Assembly: GCF_013033965.1 (NCBI RefSeq)
Contig: NZ_WQFE01000010.1
Coordinates: forward strand, 62,001 to 126,000
DNA from: Ruegeria atlantica
Lineage (GTDB): Bacteria; Pseudomonadota; Alphaproteobacteria; Rhodobacterales; Rhodobacteraceae
DNA: 64,000 bases
Direction of reading: 5' to 3'
In this document: positions 43,882 to 52,862 of the stretch, in pieces
Layout: every line of letters starts with the position of its first letter
Numbering within the stretch: the first letter of the stretch is position 1
Notes under the pieces: model-generated
What the model saw: only the letters and a program-made list of their open reading frames with translations
What the model was told of the DNA's origin: nothing
Databases searched by the model: none
Translations under genes and position numbers: made by a program

Positions 43882-44889
43882 ATGAAATTTGTGAAATGTT
43901 TGACGGGACTGGCCCTGGCAGGCGCGCTTGCCGCCCCTGCGTTGGCACAGGACCCAACTTTTTTCCGCATCGGCACAGGCGGCGCAGGCGGAACCTACTT
44001 CCCTATCGGCGGCACCATCGCAAACGGAATCTCCGCCCCTCCGGGTTCGCGCCCCTGCGAAGAAGGCGGCCAGTGCGGCGTACCGGGGCTGATTGCTATC
44101 GCTCAATCCACCACCGCGTCGGTGTTCAACAACGCCGCCGTTCAGAACGGAGAGCTTGAGGCCGGTCTGGCCGCAGCCGACGTCACCCGCTCGATGTATC
44201 TGGGTGAGGGTAAGTTCGAGGGCAAACCTCACCCCAATCTTCGCATCGTGGCCAACCTGTTCCCCGAAGATCTGCACTTGGTTCTGCCTGCCGGTCAAAC
44301 CATTAACGATCTGAGCGATCTGGAAGGCAAGCGCGTCGGCATCGCGCAAGCCGGTTCCGGTACACAGGTTGCCGTGCTGCAGATGCTGGACGCGTGGGGC
44401 GTCAACCGTGACAATATGGATGAGGCCGAACTGAACAACAGTCAAAGCGCCGAGCGTCTGGCTGACGGTCAGCTTGACGCCTATTTTTACGCTGCGGGTT
44501 GGCCAGTTGCCGCGATGGTGCAGCTGTCGTCAACCAAGGGCATGAATCTGCATTCCTTCAGCGACGAAGACATGGCGAAGATCAACGAAATCATCCCGGC
44601 CTATATTCCCTCGACCATTCCAGGGGGTGTCTATGAAGGCATTGACGGTGAGACTAAGACCCCGGCGGTCAGCGCAATGCTGGTGGTGTCTTCGGAATTG
44701 TCCGACGAACTGGTATATGGCCTGACCAAGGCGCTGTGGAACGACAATACCCGCAAGCTGCTGGACAATGGCCACGCCAAGGGCAAGCAGATCACTCCCG
44801 ATACGGCGCTGGATGGTGTTGAGGCGCTGGGTGTGCCGCTGCATCCGGGGGCCGAGAAATTCTATAAAGAAGCCGGTCTGCTTCAGTAA
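43882..44889 (+). CDS. TAXI family TRAP transporter substrate-binding protein
   Basis: A 335-residue periplasmic protein with a signal peptide (about 1-22, ending PALAQ). The TAXI pattern is visible: FRIGTGGAGGTYFPIGGTIA, IAIAQSTTASVFNNAAVQNG, LHLVLPAGQTINDLSDLEGK and GIAQAGSGTQVAVLQML. Three adjacent ATG codons occur; the last (43882) has the best spacing to GGGAG. It feeds the fused permease encoded next. The pocket is expected to bind an amino- or carboxylate-type ligand; by neighbourhood a sulfonated amino acid such as cysteate is a candidate. Confidence 0.92.
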   Translation: MKFVKCLTGLALAGALAAPALAQDPTFFRIGTGGAGGTYFPIGGTIANGISAPPGSRPCEEGGQCGVPGLIAIAQSTTASVFNNAAVQNGELEAGLAAADVTRSMYLGEGKFEGKPHPNLRIVANLFPEDLHLVLPAGQTINDLSDLEGKRVGIAQAGSGTQVAVLQMLDAWGVNRDNMDEAELNNSQSAERLADGQLDAYFYAAGWPVAAMVQLSSTKGMNLHSFSDEDMAKINEIIPAYIPSTIPGGVYEGIDGETKTPAVSAMLVVSSELSDELVYGLTKALWNDNTRKLLDNGHAKGKQITPDTALDGVEALGVPLHPGAEKFYKEAGLLQ

Positions 44890-44913
44890 CTGTACCTTAC
44901 TGACACTTGTCGT

Positions 44914-44936
44914 CGGTGCCCCTGCGCGGGGCACCG
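44914..44936 (+). other. Intercistronic hairpin after TAXI gene
   Basis: CGGTGCCCC (44914-44922) pairs with GGGGCACCG (44928-44936) across five bases. With no T run, it probably protects the binding-protein message or causes partial termination. Confidence 0.55.
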
Positions 44937-44969
44937 CACTCTGGAATTATGCGAAATCGGGGGGCCATC

Positions 44970-47183
44970 ATGTCCGAGACCCAGAAACTTGATGACCACG
45001 AACTGACGGCCGAGGAATTGGCCGCAATCGAAGAACAATTCGACGAAGGCGCCGCCGTCCGGCAGGTGACGCCAACCGCGGGCAAGGTGCTGCGCGTCGT
45101 TGCCTTGATCCTTGCGTTCTACGAATTCTTCACAGCCGGTTTTGGCCTACCTGCTGACCATTGGCATATGGGTATCTATCTGGCGCTGCTGTTCATTCTG
45201 GTCTACGCGACAATTCCGATTATCGGCTCAAAAAACCTCTATGCGCTCAAAGTCAGCCGGTTCCGTATCGGCAACATCCCTCTGTACGACTTGGTCTTTA
45301 TGGCGCTGGGTATCGTTGCAGCGCTGTATGTTGGAGTCGCATGGCGCGGCATTCCGTTTCTGGGGATCGAGGAACAGACGTTCCGAATGGGCAATCCGAA
45401 CACTTATGACGTGGTTTTGGGCGTCATCATCATCCTGCTGGTTCTGGACATCGCACGCCGCACGCTGGGTTGGGTGCTGCCATTGATCATCTGCGTGTTT
45501 ATCTCTTACGCCCTGTTGGGCCCGTATTTCCCCGGCTTGCTGCAGCATCCGGGTGTGAACTTCAAAACCTTCGTGTCGTCGATGTATTTCCCGCAGGAAG
45601 GCATCTATGGCGTGACCCTTTGGGTTGTCTCGACCATCGTGTTCCATTTCGTCCTGTTCGGCGTGATCGCGCAGCGCACCGGATTGGGGCAACTCTTCAT
45701 CGACAACGCAACCATTTTGGCGGGCCGCTATACCGGCGGGCCGGCAAAAGTATCGGTGGTATCCTCGGCGTTCTTCGGCACAATCTCGGGCTCTTCGGTG
45801 GCCAACACCGTTTCGACCGGCGCGCTGACCATTCCCAACATGAAGCGCCTTGGATACCCCGGCCATTTTGCAGGCGGCGTCGAAGCCGCATCGTCAGCCG
45901 GAGGGCAAATCACACCGCCGATCATGGGGGCGGCGGCCTTCATCATGGCCGAGTTCCTTGAGGTGCCCTACACCACCATCGTCATTGCCGCGATCTTCCC
46001 CGCGATCCTTCACTATGTCGGGGTATTCGCGGTGGTGCATTTGATGGCACGCAAGCTAAACCTGCAAGGCTTGGCGAAAGAGCAACTGCCGCAGCTTAAG
46101 GCCGTCTGGGCCGAAGGTTGGGCTAACATCGTGCCTCTGATCGGTCTGCTGGTCGTGCTGTTCACAGGATATACGCCGTTCATGTCCGCCTTCTGCGGCA
46201 TTTCTCTGGCAGTGATCGCAGGCATGTCGCGCATTAAACAGCCGCCCACGCTGATCTATGCCACGGCATTCCTGGCCTTCGTGCTGTGGAAATTCTCGGA
46301 TGGCGGCTTCGATCTGACGATGACGGCGATCCTGTGTGCCTTGTCGGTGATCGCCACGCTGAACCCGCAGAAACGCATCGAAGTACCCGAGATGCTGCAA
46401 GCGGTTGAGTTGGGAGTGAAATACTCGCTAGCCGTCGGCGCCGCTGCTGCCGCCGTCGGCATTGTCGTCGGTGTTATCAACACAACCGGCATTGGCTTCC
46501 GTATCGGGTTCATGGTCACTCAAGGCGCAGGCAATCTGGCCTCAGACCTCTACAATATGATCTCGTTCGGCAGCTGGCAGCTGTTCGCGATGGAAGACCT
46601 GCAACTGTTTATCTCGCTGGTCTTCATTGCCATCGTTTGCATCCTGATGGGCGCAGGCATCCCAACCACTGCGCTTTACATTATGCTGGTTTCGGTCGCA
46701 CAGCCCGCGCTGGCGCAGCTGGGTGTTCCGCCGATCGCAAGCCACCTGTTCGTACTCTACTACGGTGTGGTGTCGGAGATCACGCCGCCCGTCTGCACTT
46801 CGGCTTATGCGGCGGCGGCCATTGCGAACTCCAACCCGTTCCGAACCGGTCTCTCTGCCTTTACTCTTGGGTTGGGCAAGGTGATCGCGCCAATGGCCTT
46901 CGTTTATGCGCCGGTCCTATTGTTCGTGTCCTCGACCGGGTTCAACATGTGGGAATTCACCTACACCGCCACCAGCTGTATCGCCGGGGTCATCGCTCTG
47001 TCCGCAGCTGTGGTCGGATACTGGCTGAAACCGCTGAACATCGCGTCGCGCATCCTGTTGGCCATCGCAGGGGTGATTTTTGTTGCGCCCAGCCTGACGG
47101 CTGACCTGATCGCGCTTGCCGTCGCCTCGCCCGTCATTGTCAGCCAACTGATCGCGCGCAATCGCAGCCATTCCCCGGCCTAA
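44970..47183 (+). CDS. TRAP transporter permease, fused 4TM/12TM subunits
   Basis: A 737-residue membrane protein in which small and large TRAP permease parts are fused, as is normal for TAXI systems. The acidic cytoplasmic N-terminus (about 1-40) precedes four helices, then a DctM-like part with SSAFFGTISGSSVANTVSTGA, AGGQITPPIMGAAAFIMAEF and, later, GIPTTALYIMLVSVAQPALA and SEITPPVCTSAYAAAAIA. The ATG at 44970 is preferred over a longer frame at 44907 that overlaps the hairpin. It works with the TAXI binding protein. Confidence 0.93.
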   Translation: MSETQKLDDHELTAEELAAIEEQFDEGAAVRQVTPTAGKVLRVVALILAFYEFFTAGFGLPADHWHMGIYLALLFILVYATIPIIGSKNLYALKVSRFRIGNIPLYDLVFMALGIVAALYVGVAWRGIPFLGIEEQTFRMGNPNTYDVVLGVIIILLVLDIARRTLGWVLPLIICVFISYALLGPYFPGLLQHPGVNFKTFVSSMYFPQEGIYGVTLWVVSTIVFHFVLFGVIAQRTGLGQLFIDNATILAGRYTGGPAKVSVVSSAFFGTISGSSVANTVSTGALTIPNMKRLGYPGHFAGGVEAASSAGGQITPPIMGAAAFIMAEFLEVPYTTIVIAAIFPAILHYVGVFAVVHLMARKLNLQGLAKEQLPQLKAVWAEGWANIVPLIGLLVVLFTGYTPFMSAFCGISLAVIAGMSRIKQPPTLIYATAFLAFVLWKFSDGGFDLTMTAILCALSVIATLNPQKRIEVPEMLQAVELGVKYSLAVGAAAAAVGIVVGVINTTGIGFRIGFMVTQGAGNLASDLYNMISFGSWQLFAMEDLQLFISLVFIAIVCILMGAGIPTTALYIMLVSVAQPALAQLGVPPIASHLFVLYYGVVSEITPPVCTSAYAAAAIANSNPFRTGLSAFTLGLGKVIAPMAFVYAPVLLFVSSTGFNMWEFTYTATSCIAGVIALSAAVVGYWLKPLNIASRILLAIAGVIFVAPSLTADLIALAVASPVIVSQLIARNRSHSPA

Positions 47184-47187
47184 TGCG

Positions 47188-48426
47188 ATGACAGAGCAAG
47201 TGACCATCATCGGCGCGGGGATCGTCGGCATTTGTTGCGCGCTGTCGCTACAAGAACGGGGCATACCGGTCCGTCTTATCGACCGGAGCGACCCGGGACA
47301 GGAAACCTCATTCGGTAATGCGGGGGTTGTGTCGCCCTGGTCGATCATTCCGCAGGCCGTTCCGGGCATTTGGAAAAAGCTGCCCCAGATGCTGTTGGAC
47401 CCGAAAAGCGCGCTTTCGGTCCGGGCCCCCTTCTGGCCGAAGATGATCCCGTGGGGGCTGCGTTTTCTGGGAAAGTCTGGCGAAAAGACGGTTCGCGAAG
47501 TATCAGATGCAATGGAGATTTTGTGTCGTCCGTCCATTGATCTGTACCGTCGGCACCTGCAGGGCACGGACCACGAAGCACTGATCACGGACAGTTACTA
47601 TATCCACGCGTTCCGCAACCCTGAGCACGCCAACCTGGACGATCTTGGCTATCTGATCCGCCAGGAAAAAGGCGGTGAATTGGAGCGTGTCGACGGCGCT
47701 GAATTGCAGCGCCTGGAACCAGCACTGTCGAAAGACCTCAAGGCTGCGATTGTGATCAAAGGTCAGGCGCGCGCAATGTCTCCCGGGCGTTTGGGCGCTG
47801 TATTGGCGGAAAAAGCACGTGCGCAAGGGGCCGAGTTTGTTCGGACCGAAGTCACCAAACTGGCACGCAACGAAGAAGGCGGCTGGCGGCTCGCCACGTT
47901 GCAAAACACATTGCACGCGCGCCGGATTGTTCTGGCAGCCGGCGTTTGGTCTGCTGATCTTCTAAGACCTCTCGGTTTATCTGTGCCGCTCGTTGCCGAG
48001 CGGGGCTACCATGTTGAGTTTCCAAGCCCTTCAGCTGTGCTGAACAATTCGATCATGGATGTGGACGCAAAGGTCGTCGCAAGTTCGATGCAGGGCGGTC
48101 TGAGGGTTGCCGGTACAGCCGAGTTTGGCAGCGTCGATGCGCCAGCCGACCCGCGCAAAGAAAAGATACTCACCGATCAGGCAAAATCTTTGGTGCCGGA
48201 CCTCAATACTAGCGAGGCAAAGTTCTGGATGGGTCGGCGCCCCTCTTTTCCCGATAGCCTGCCAGCGATTGGGCCGCTGAACGGAAAGGACGGGCTTTTT
48301 GCCGCCTTCGGCCATTCTCACTACGGGCTGATGATGGCGCCAAAGACCGGAGAGCTTGTGGCTGATCTGGTTTCGGGGCGCAGCCCGAATATCAACCTGG
48401 ACCCGTTCTCGCTGGCCCGTTTCTAA
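47188..48426 (+). CDS. FAD-dependent D-amino acid dehydrogenase/oxidase (DadA-like)
   Basis: A 412-residue flavoprotein with the dinucleotide motif VTIIGAGIVGICCALSLQERG at residues 5-25, SFGNAGVVSPW typical of DadA, a mid-sequence SPGRLGAVLAEKARAQGAEF, and GLFAAFGHSHYGLMMAPKTGEL near the end. DadA enzymes oxidise D-amino acids to 2-oxo acids and pass electrons to the respiratory chain. It starts five bases after the permease stop, so it is co-expressed with the transporter. A D-enantiomer produced or used with the adjacent racemase-like protein is suggested. Confidence 0.9.
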   Translation: MTEQVTIIGAGIVGICCALSLQERGIPVRLIDRSDPGQETSFGNAGVVSPWSIIPQAVPGIWKKLPQMLLDPKSALSVRAPFWPKMIPWGLRFLGKSGEKTVREVSDAMEILCRPSIDLYRRHLQGTDHEALITDSYYIHAFRNPEHANLDDLGYLIRQEKGGELERVDGAELQRLEPALSKDLKAAIVIKGQARAMSPGRLGAVLAEKARAQGAEFVRTEVTKLARNEEGGWRLATLQNTLHARRIVLAAGVWSADLLRPLGLSVPLVAERGYHVEFPSPSAVLNNSIMDVDAKVVASSMQGGLRVAGTAEFGSVDAPADPRKEKILTDQAKSLVPDLNTSEAKFWMGRRPSFPDSLPAIGPLNGKDGLFAAFGHSHYGLMMAPKTGELVADLVSGRSPNINLDPFSLARF

Positions 48427-48454
48427 ATCCCTTATTCGAAAGGACCTGAGCACC

Positions 48455-49195
48455 ATGCCAATCTATGAAGGCGGCCAAAATATTTGCGGGGCTTCGATCG
48501 GGGTTTTGTGCCTTGAAAGCTATTTCCCTAAACCGCCCGGGCACATCAAGAATCCGTCCAGCCTTCCGTTTCCCGTTCTTTACGAAATGATCGACGGCAT
48601 CACCGTCCCGACCCTGCTAAACAACCCGACGCCCGAGCTACTGGCACCCTTCATCAAGGGCGCGCAACGGCTTGAGGCCGAGGGCGTTCGGGCAATCACG
48701 GGAAGCTGCGGATTTCTGGCTTTGTTTCAAAAGGAACTGGCTGCGGCTGTTTCTGTTCCCGTCTTTGCATCCAGCTTGATACAGGTGCCTCTGGCCTTTC
48801 ATATGACCGGGGCGAATGCCCCGGTGGGCGTGTTGACTGCAGATGCGTCAGCTCTGACGCCGAAGCATTTCGAAGGTGTCGGCGCGGCGGGTATTCCCGT
48901 CGCGGTACAAGGCTTGGAGGACACCAGCGAATTCGCCGAAGTAATCCTGCAAAACACGCGCACCCGCATGGACACCGATCTCATTGAGGCTGAAGTCCTT
49001 GAGGCGGCGCGGCGACTTAAACAGCAAGCGCCGGACATACGGTCGCTGGTGTTGGAATGTACCGATCTGCCGCCTTATGCGACGCGCCTTCAGGACGAGT
49101 TGCAGCTTCCCGTCTTCGATTTGACGACACTGGCGCAGATGGCGCATACCGTTGCGACCCGCAATTCCTATGTCGGCATCATGCCTTGGACCTGA
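48455..49195 (+). CDS. Asp/Glu/hydantoin racemase family protein
   Basis: A 246-residue protein of the aspartate/glutamate racemase fold. The two catalytic Cys positions are visible as ITGSCGFLALFQ (about residue 78) and LVLECTDLPPYA (about 192), and the SIGVLCLESYFPKPPGHI start matches the group annotated as Asp/Glu racemase-like. AAAGGA precedes the ATG. It is next to the D-amino-acid dehydrogenase and a PLP lyase, so interconversion of L and D forms of the imported amino acid is plausible. Decarboxylase and isomerase relatives exist, so the reaction is not certain. Confidence 0.8.
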   Translation: MPIYEGGQNICGASIGVLCLESYFPKPPGHIKNPSSLPFPVLYEMIDGITVPTLLNNPTPELLAPFIKGAQRLEAEGVRAITGSCGFLALFQKELAAAVSVPVFASSLIQVPLAFHMTGANAPVGVLTADASALTPKHFEGVGAAGIPVAVQGLEDTSEFAEVILQNTRTRMDTDLIEAEVLEAARRLKQQAPDIRSLVLECTDLPPYATRLQDELQLPVFDLTTLAQMAHTVATRNSYVGIMPWT

Positions 49196-49232
49196 AGGAA
49201 CAGCAGTATAGCGCGGGACTTGGGGGATTTAG

Positions 49233-49961
49233 GTGTCCGTTGACCTAACCATCCTAATGGTTGCCATCGGCCTTGGCGCAATGCTGCAAGTCGGCGTCGG
49301 CATCGGGTTTAGCATCCTTGCCGGACCGCCGATGATGATCCTGCTTGGTACATCAACGGCTGTTCCAATGCTGCTGCTGTTGAATACCGTTGTTTCAGCG
49401 GTCGCGACGGACCGACAGGTGCTGAAGACCGACCGACAGACCATTCGCACGGCAATCATCGGATGTCTCGTCGGAGTGGTCGTGGGCCTTGTCGTTTACC
49501 CCTGGCTGAGCGAGGCGTTTGTCCTCGCCCTAACAGCCAGCCTGTTGCTGATTGGGCTTGTAACGACCTTGCTGCCCTTGCATCGCTCAATTGGAGCAGC
49601 AGGGTTTTCAACCGTTTCAGGCTTGTCAGGGCTGGCGACTGTTTGGGCAGCAACGCCCGGCCCCCTAATGGTTTTCGGATTGATTGCGAAAGGCCGCCCA
49701 GCCAAAGAGGTTGCCAAGTTGGTACAACCCATTGCGCTTGTGGCTTACGGCATCGCATTCCTGTTGCACAGTCTGTCCGAGACGCAAGCCTTCGCCTATG
49801 GCCCGCAGCTATGGGGCTTCGTGGCGCTGACATTGATCGGCAGCTTTTTTGGTCGTGCAGTGGGGCCCCGTTTGCCTCAGACCTTGGTCACAACGGCTAT
49901 CCGGGTGGTATCTCTGATAGCCTGCGGCGTTCTCTTTCATCGCGCATTTGCGATCGCGTAA
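49233..49961 (+). CDS. TSUP family permease (TauE/SafE type, possible sulfite exporter)
   Basis: A 242-residue membrane protein with seven to eight hydrophobic segments and the TSUP repeat pattern (GLGAMLQVGVGIGFSILAGP in the first half, STVSGLSGLATVWAATPGPL in the second). TauE/SafE-type proteins export sulfite or sulfoacetate. It uses a GTG start after GGGGGATTTAG. In cysteate degradation by Ruegeria pomeroyi, a permease of this kind (CuyZ) is encoded beside CuyA; the order permease then PLP lyase is the same here. Sulfite export is therefore likely but not shown. Confidence 0.85.
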   Translation: MSVDLTILMVAIGLGAMLQVGVGIGFSILAGPPMMILLGTSTAVPMLLLLNTVVSAVATDRQVLKTDRQTIRTAIIGCLVGVVVGLVVYPWLSEAFVLALTASLLLIGLVTTLLPLHRSIGAAGFSTVSGLSGLATVWAATPGPLMVFGLIAKGRPAKEVAKLVQPIALVAYGIAFLLHSLSETQAFAYGPQLWGFVALTLIGSFFGRAVGPRLPQTLVTTAIRVVSLIACGVLFHRAFAIA

Positions 49962-49977
49962 ACTCGAAGGGCAGACG

Positions 49978-50994
49978 ATGACACAAGACAACAAACTGGA
50001 CAGATTTCCTCGAGCCCAATTCATGTCAGGCCCAACTCCATTGGAGCGGCTGGACAGGCTGTCTTCGGAATTGGGCATCGACCTTTGGCTTAAACGCGAT
50101 GATCTAACCGGGCTTGGGTTTGGCGGAAACAAAACGCGGCAGCTCGAGTTCTATTTCGGTGATGCCCTTCAGAAAGGTGCGGATACCATTCTGATCACCG
50201 GCGCAGTTCAGTCAAACTTTGTTCGATCTGCTGCAGCCGCCGCAGCAAAACTAGGCATGCAATCCGTTCTGCAACTGGAAGAGCGTGTGTCGGATATGGG
50301 CGAGGCGTACTACAGCTCTGGGAATGTGTTTTTGGCACAAATTCTGGGTGCCGAACACATGACCTACCCCGAGGGCGAGGACGAAGCCGGAGCAGATGCT
50401 GCGTTGCACGCACGTGCAGACGAACTGAAGGCGCAAGGGCACAATCCTTATGTCATTCACCTGGGCTTAAACCATCCGCCTTTGGGTGCTTTGGGCTACG
50501 TCGTCGCTGGACAAGAATTGTGTCAGCAGATGCCTGATATCGATGCGATTGTCGTACCTTCAGGCAGCGGCGCAACACATGGAGGTCTATTGACTGGAGT
50601 AGCATTAGAAGAAAACGCTGCTTCTGTGTTTGGCGTTTGCGTACGCCGGGATAGCGATAAGCAAATGGTCCGAATGAACACCGTTCTGCAGAAACTGGCG
50701 GATCTGTTAAACATCGACGCAGCGCCTTTGCAGGACAGGGTTAGGGTCATGGATGAAGCGCTGCCTCCCGGCTACGGGAAACTCAGTGGAGGGACGCAGG
50801 CAGCATTGGACAAGATGGCTCGCACCGAAGGAATATTCCTTGACCCCGTCTATACCGCAAAAACCTTCGCTGGATTGTTGCATTTGGTAGGCGCAGGAGA
50901 AATCCAACCCGGGCAGAAAGTCGTCATGGTGCACACGGGTGGGTTGCCTGCGCTCTTTGGATACCAAAACGAGTTGGTAGATAACCTATCTTAG
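49978..50994 (+). CDS. PLP lyase, D-cysteine desulfhydrase / L-cysteate sulfo-lyase family
   Basis: A 338-residue PLP enzyme of the ACC-deaminase/D-cysteine desulfhydrase group. The Schiff-base Lys is in LGFGGNKTRQLEF (about residue 50), SNFVRSAAAAAAKLG binds PLP/substrate, and VVPSGSGATHGGLL is the phosphate cup. Family length is about 330-345. L-cysteate sulfo-lyase (CuyA) belongs here and converts cysteate to pyruvate, ammonium and sulfite; D-cysteine desulfhydrase gives sulfide instead. The TSUP permease gene 16 bases upstream favours CuyA. Elimination would first release 2-aminoacrylate, the substrate of RidA proteins such as the one encoded next. Confidence 0.85.
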   Translation: MTQDNKLDRFPRAQFMSGPTPLERLDRLSSELGIDLWLKRDDLTGLGFGGNKTRQLEFYFGDALQKGADTILITGAVQSNFVRSAAAAAAKLGMQSVLQLEERVSDMGEAYYSSGNVFLAQILGAEHMTYPEGEDEAGADAALHARADELKAQGHNPYVIHLGLNHPPLGALGYVVAGQELCQQMPDIDAIVVPSGSGATHGGLLTGVALEENAASVFGVCVRRDSDKQMVRMNTVLQKLADLLNIDAAPLQDRVRVMDEALPPGYGKLSGGTQAALDKMARTEGIFLDPVYTAKTFAGLLHLVGAGEIQPGQKVVMVHTGGLPALFGYQNELVDNLS

Positions 50995-51041
50995 CTCCAC
51001 CCAAACCACTATGGATTTCACTAACCGGAATCACTCGAAAC

Positions 51042-51386
51042 ATAACCATTACCCGGATCGAAACCGGTCAGCGCATGAGCCGGATCGTCAAACACAACGG
51101 CGTTGCCTATCTTTGCGGCCAGACATCGGACGCACCCACGGTAACTGAACAAACAAAGGACATTTTTGCCAAGGTCGAAGACCTTTTAGCCAAAGTCGGC
51201 AGCGATAGGACTCGCATCTTGAAATGCGAATTCTGGCTAGCCAACATGGCCGACTTTGCCGAAATGAATGCCGTTTGGGACGCCTGGGTACCCGAAGGTC
51301 ACGCTCCGGCGCGCGCCTGTGGAGAGTCGAAGCTCGCCCGCAGTGTACTGAAGGTAGAAATGACTGTGACAGCCGCCTATGGCTGA
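51042..51386 (+). CDS. RidA family enamine/imine deaminase, unusual start
   Basis: The canonical RidA-like protein from the ATG at 51075 has 103 residues, but the frame extends 11 codons upstream reading TITRIETGQR, which is the normal N-terminus of this small RidA subgroup (M-T-I-T-R-I-E-T-G). The codon in the Met position (51042-51044) is ATA. Translation may use ATA, begin at 51075, or the start may be mutated. The deaminase Arg is kept (HAPARACGES). RidA removes 2-aminoacrylate, the toxic intermediate of PLP beta-elimination, which fits the lyase gene just upstream. Confidence 0.72.
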   Translation: MTITRIETGQRMSRIVKHNGVAYLCGQTSDAPTVTEQTKDIFAKVEDLLAKVGSDRTRILKCEFWLANMADFAEMNAVWDAWVPEGHAPARACGESKLARSVLKVEMTVTAAYG

Positions 51387-51725
51387 ACTGCTTTCTGAAT
51401 TAGTTGGTAAGATCGGTGAAATGCTTTGAGCATTGTGGCAACCATAAGCTCCAAGTCTTTGCTTCCTTGGCGGCAGAGCTATACATACCAACGATCAAAC
51501 ATTGGGCTTCGCTCAAACTGAGTCCGCGCTTTCGCGCCAACCTAGTCAGGTCTCCAAAACGCAGACAAAGTGCATATTCGCCGCACCTGCGCCAAAGCAC
51601 ACTAAGCTGCCGTTGTCGCAAATTGCTCCAACTCAGTGCTTCGATTTCACCTAAGATTGCCGGGTTGATACCAGCTAGTACCAATCAACGGCGCGTCGAA
51701 GCAAACGGGTCTAACCGTCCGTAGA
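51387..51725. other. Intergenic stretch without a supported gene
   Basis: About 340 bases between the RidA gene and the convergent RpiR gene. Frames of 94 and 106 codons exist on opposite strands with no recognisable sequence. No terminator with a T run was found. Confidence 0.4.
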
Positions 51726-52688
51726 TCAGTCGCCCAACGGCTGTGGCCCAGTTCTTCCATGGTAAGCTGTCAATGACGCTCGAATTCGTCGAAGATTCTC
51801 TTTTGTTTCGTCCGTCATCTCCTGCGCCACAGTCATGGCTAGTGCGTCGACAATGGCAAGATGCGCATATCGCGAGGCCGTAGGCTTATAGATATCGCTG
51901 TCTTCCGGCAGCTCTGTGAGAAGGGCTATCTTAGATATGTCTGACAACCGTGTATTGGGTTTTGTAATACTGATGGTGGTTGCGCCATAACCATTGGCGA
52001 CTTCGGCGGCACTGACGATTGCGTCAGCTTCACCACTTGCTGAAACGAGAAAAAGAACATCTTCGGGTCCAAGCGCCGCCGCGCGCATTTGCAGGACGTA
52101 GCTGTCATTCACAAAGAATGATGGAATTCCGAGCCTGAAAAAGCGATTGGATGCTTCCTGAGCGACAAGAGAGGATCCTCCTCCTATTCCCGTGAAAAGG
52201 ATTTGCCGCCGGTCTAGGCAGGCATCCCTTGCTTCTTCAAGCCTCTCCGTGTCGATTTGACCGCGCATGACATCTAGGGTCGCGAACAAGGCCCCCAGGA
52301 CTTGGTCGATCGCTGAGTTCGCGTCAGAGCTTTCATCACCGGCATTTCTGTATAGGTACTGGGCGCTTACGGCGACGTTTTGGGCCAGGCGAAGCTTGAA
52401 GTCCCGAAAGCCTTCACAGCCGAGGCTACGGCAGAACCGCACAACCGTTGGCTTACTGACCGAACAACGTTCCGCGAGATCCCCGATGGTCATCGAGCTG
52501 ATTTCGTTGAGGTGGTCCTTTACGTAGTCAGCGACTTTCTGCTCCTGAACCGCCAGTTTGGTCTGCGAATTATGCAGTGCCGGGATTAGATCCACAGCGC
52601 CAATGCGGCCCTTATGCGGGGGCGCGTTTTCATCTGAGACAGGGCGCGGTTGGTTCGGCATGTGCGTGATTTTCTCCTGATTGCTCAT
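51726..52688 (-). CDS. MurR/RpiR family transcriptional regulator
   Basis: A 320-residue regulator with an N-terminal helix-turn-helix domain (about 35-115; KVADYVKDHLNEISSMTIGDL, SVSKPTVVRFCRSLGCEGF) and a C-terminal SIS sugar-phosphate-binding domain (about 150-290; RRQILFTGIGGGSSLVAQEA, LFLVSASGEADAIVSAAEVA). SIS-domain regulators respond to phosphosugars, which fits the PfkB kinase in the operon it faces. It diverges from the TRAP operon across 174 bases that contain three similar GTTACA-type sites. Confidence 0.92.
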   Translation of the reverse strand: MSNQEKITHMPNQPRPVSDENAPPHKGRIGAVDLIPALHNSQTKLAVQEQKVADYVKDHLNEISSMTIGDLAERCSVSKPTVVRFCRSLGCEGFRDFKLRLAQNVAVSAQYLYRNAGDESSDANSAIDQVLGALFATLDVMRGQIDTERLEEARDACLDRRQILFTGIGGGSSLVAQEASNRFFRLGIPSFFVNDSYVLQMRAAALGPEDVLFLVSASGEADAIVSAAEVANGYGATTISITKPNTRLSDISKIALLTELPEDSDIYKPTASRYAHLAIVDALAMTVAQEMTDETKENLRRIRASLTAYHGRTGPQPLGD

Positions 52689-52836
52689 GAAACTTAGTTA
52701 CACATTTCGCTGCGAGCGAGCAAGAAATTCACCGATATTCGCGGAAGTTTCTCATTTTCAACTGCCTAAAAGAAACTAAATTACATTTTTTCGTTGAAAA
52801 TCCGGACATGATCGCGCAGGGTGTAACCAAGTTACA
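52689..52836. promoter_or_regulatory. Three candidate RpiR operator sites
   Basis: GAAACTTAGTTACA at 52689-52702, GAAACTAAATTACA at 52772-52785, and the palindrome TGTAAC-CAA-GTTACA at 52822-52836, all in the divergent region between the RpiR gene and the TRAP operon. The first lies right at the regulator's start codon and would allow autoregulation. Confidence 0.6.
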
Positions 52837-52862
52837 GATTCGGATCCTGGGGAGGAGTGCGA

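Noticed and set aside
51400-51724. Two overlapping frames (94 codons minus, 106 codons plus)
   Set aside because: Opposite-strand overlap, no start signal and no recognisable family; treated as non-coding.
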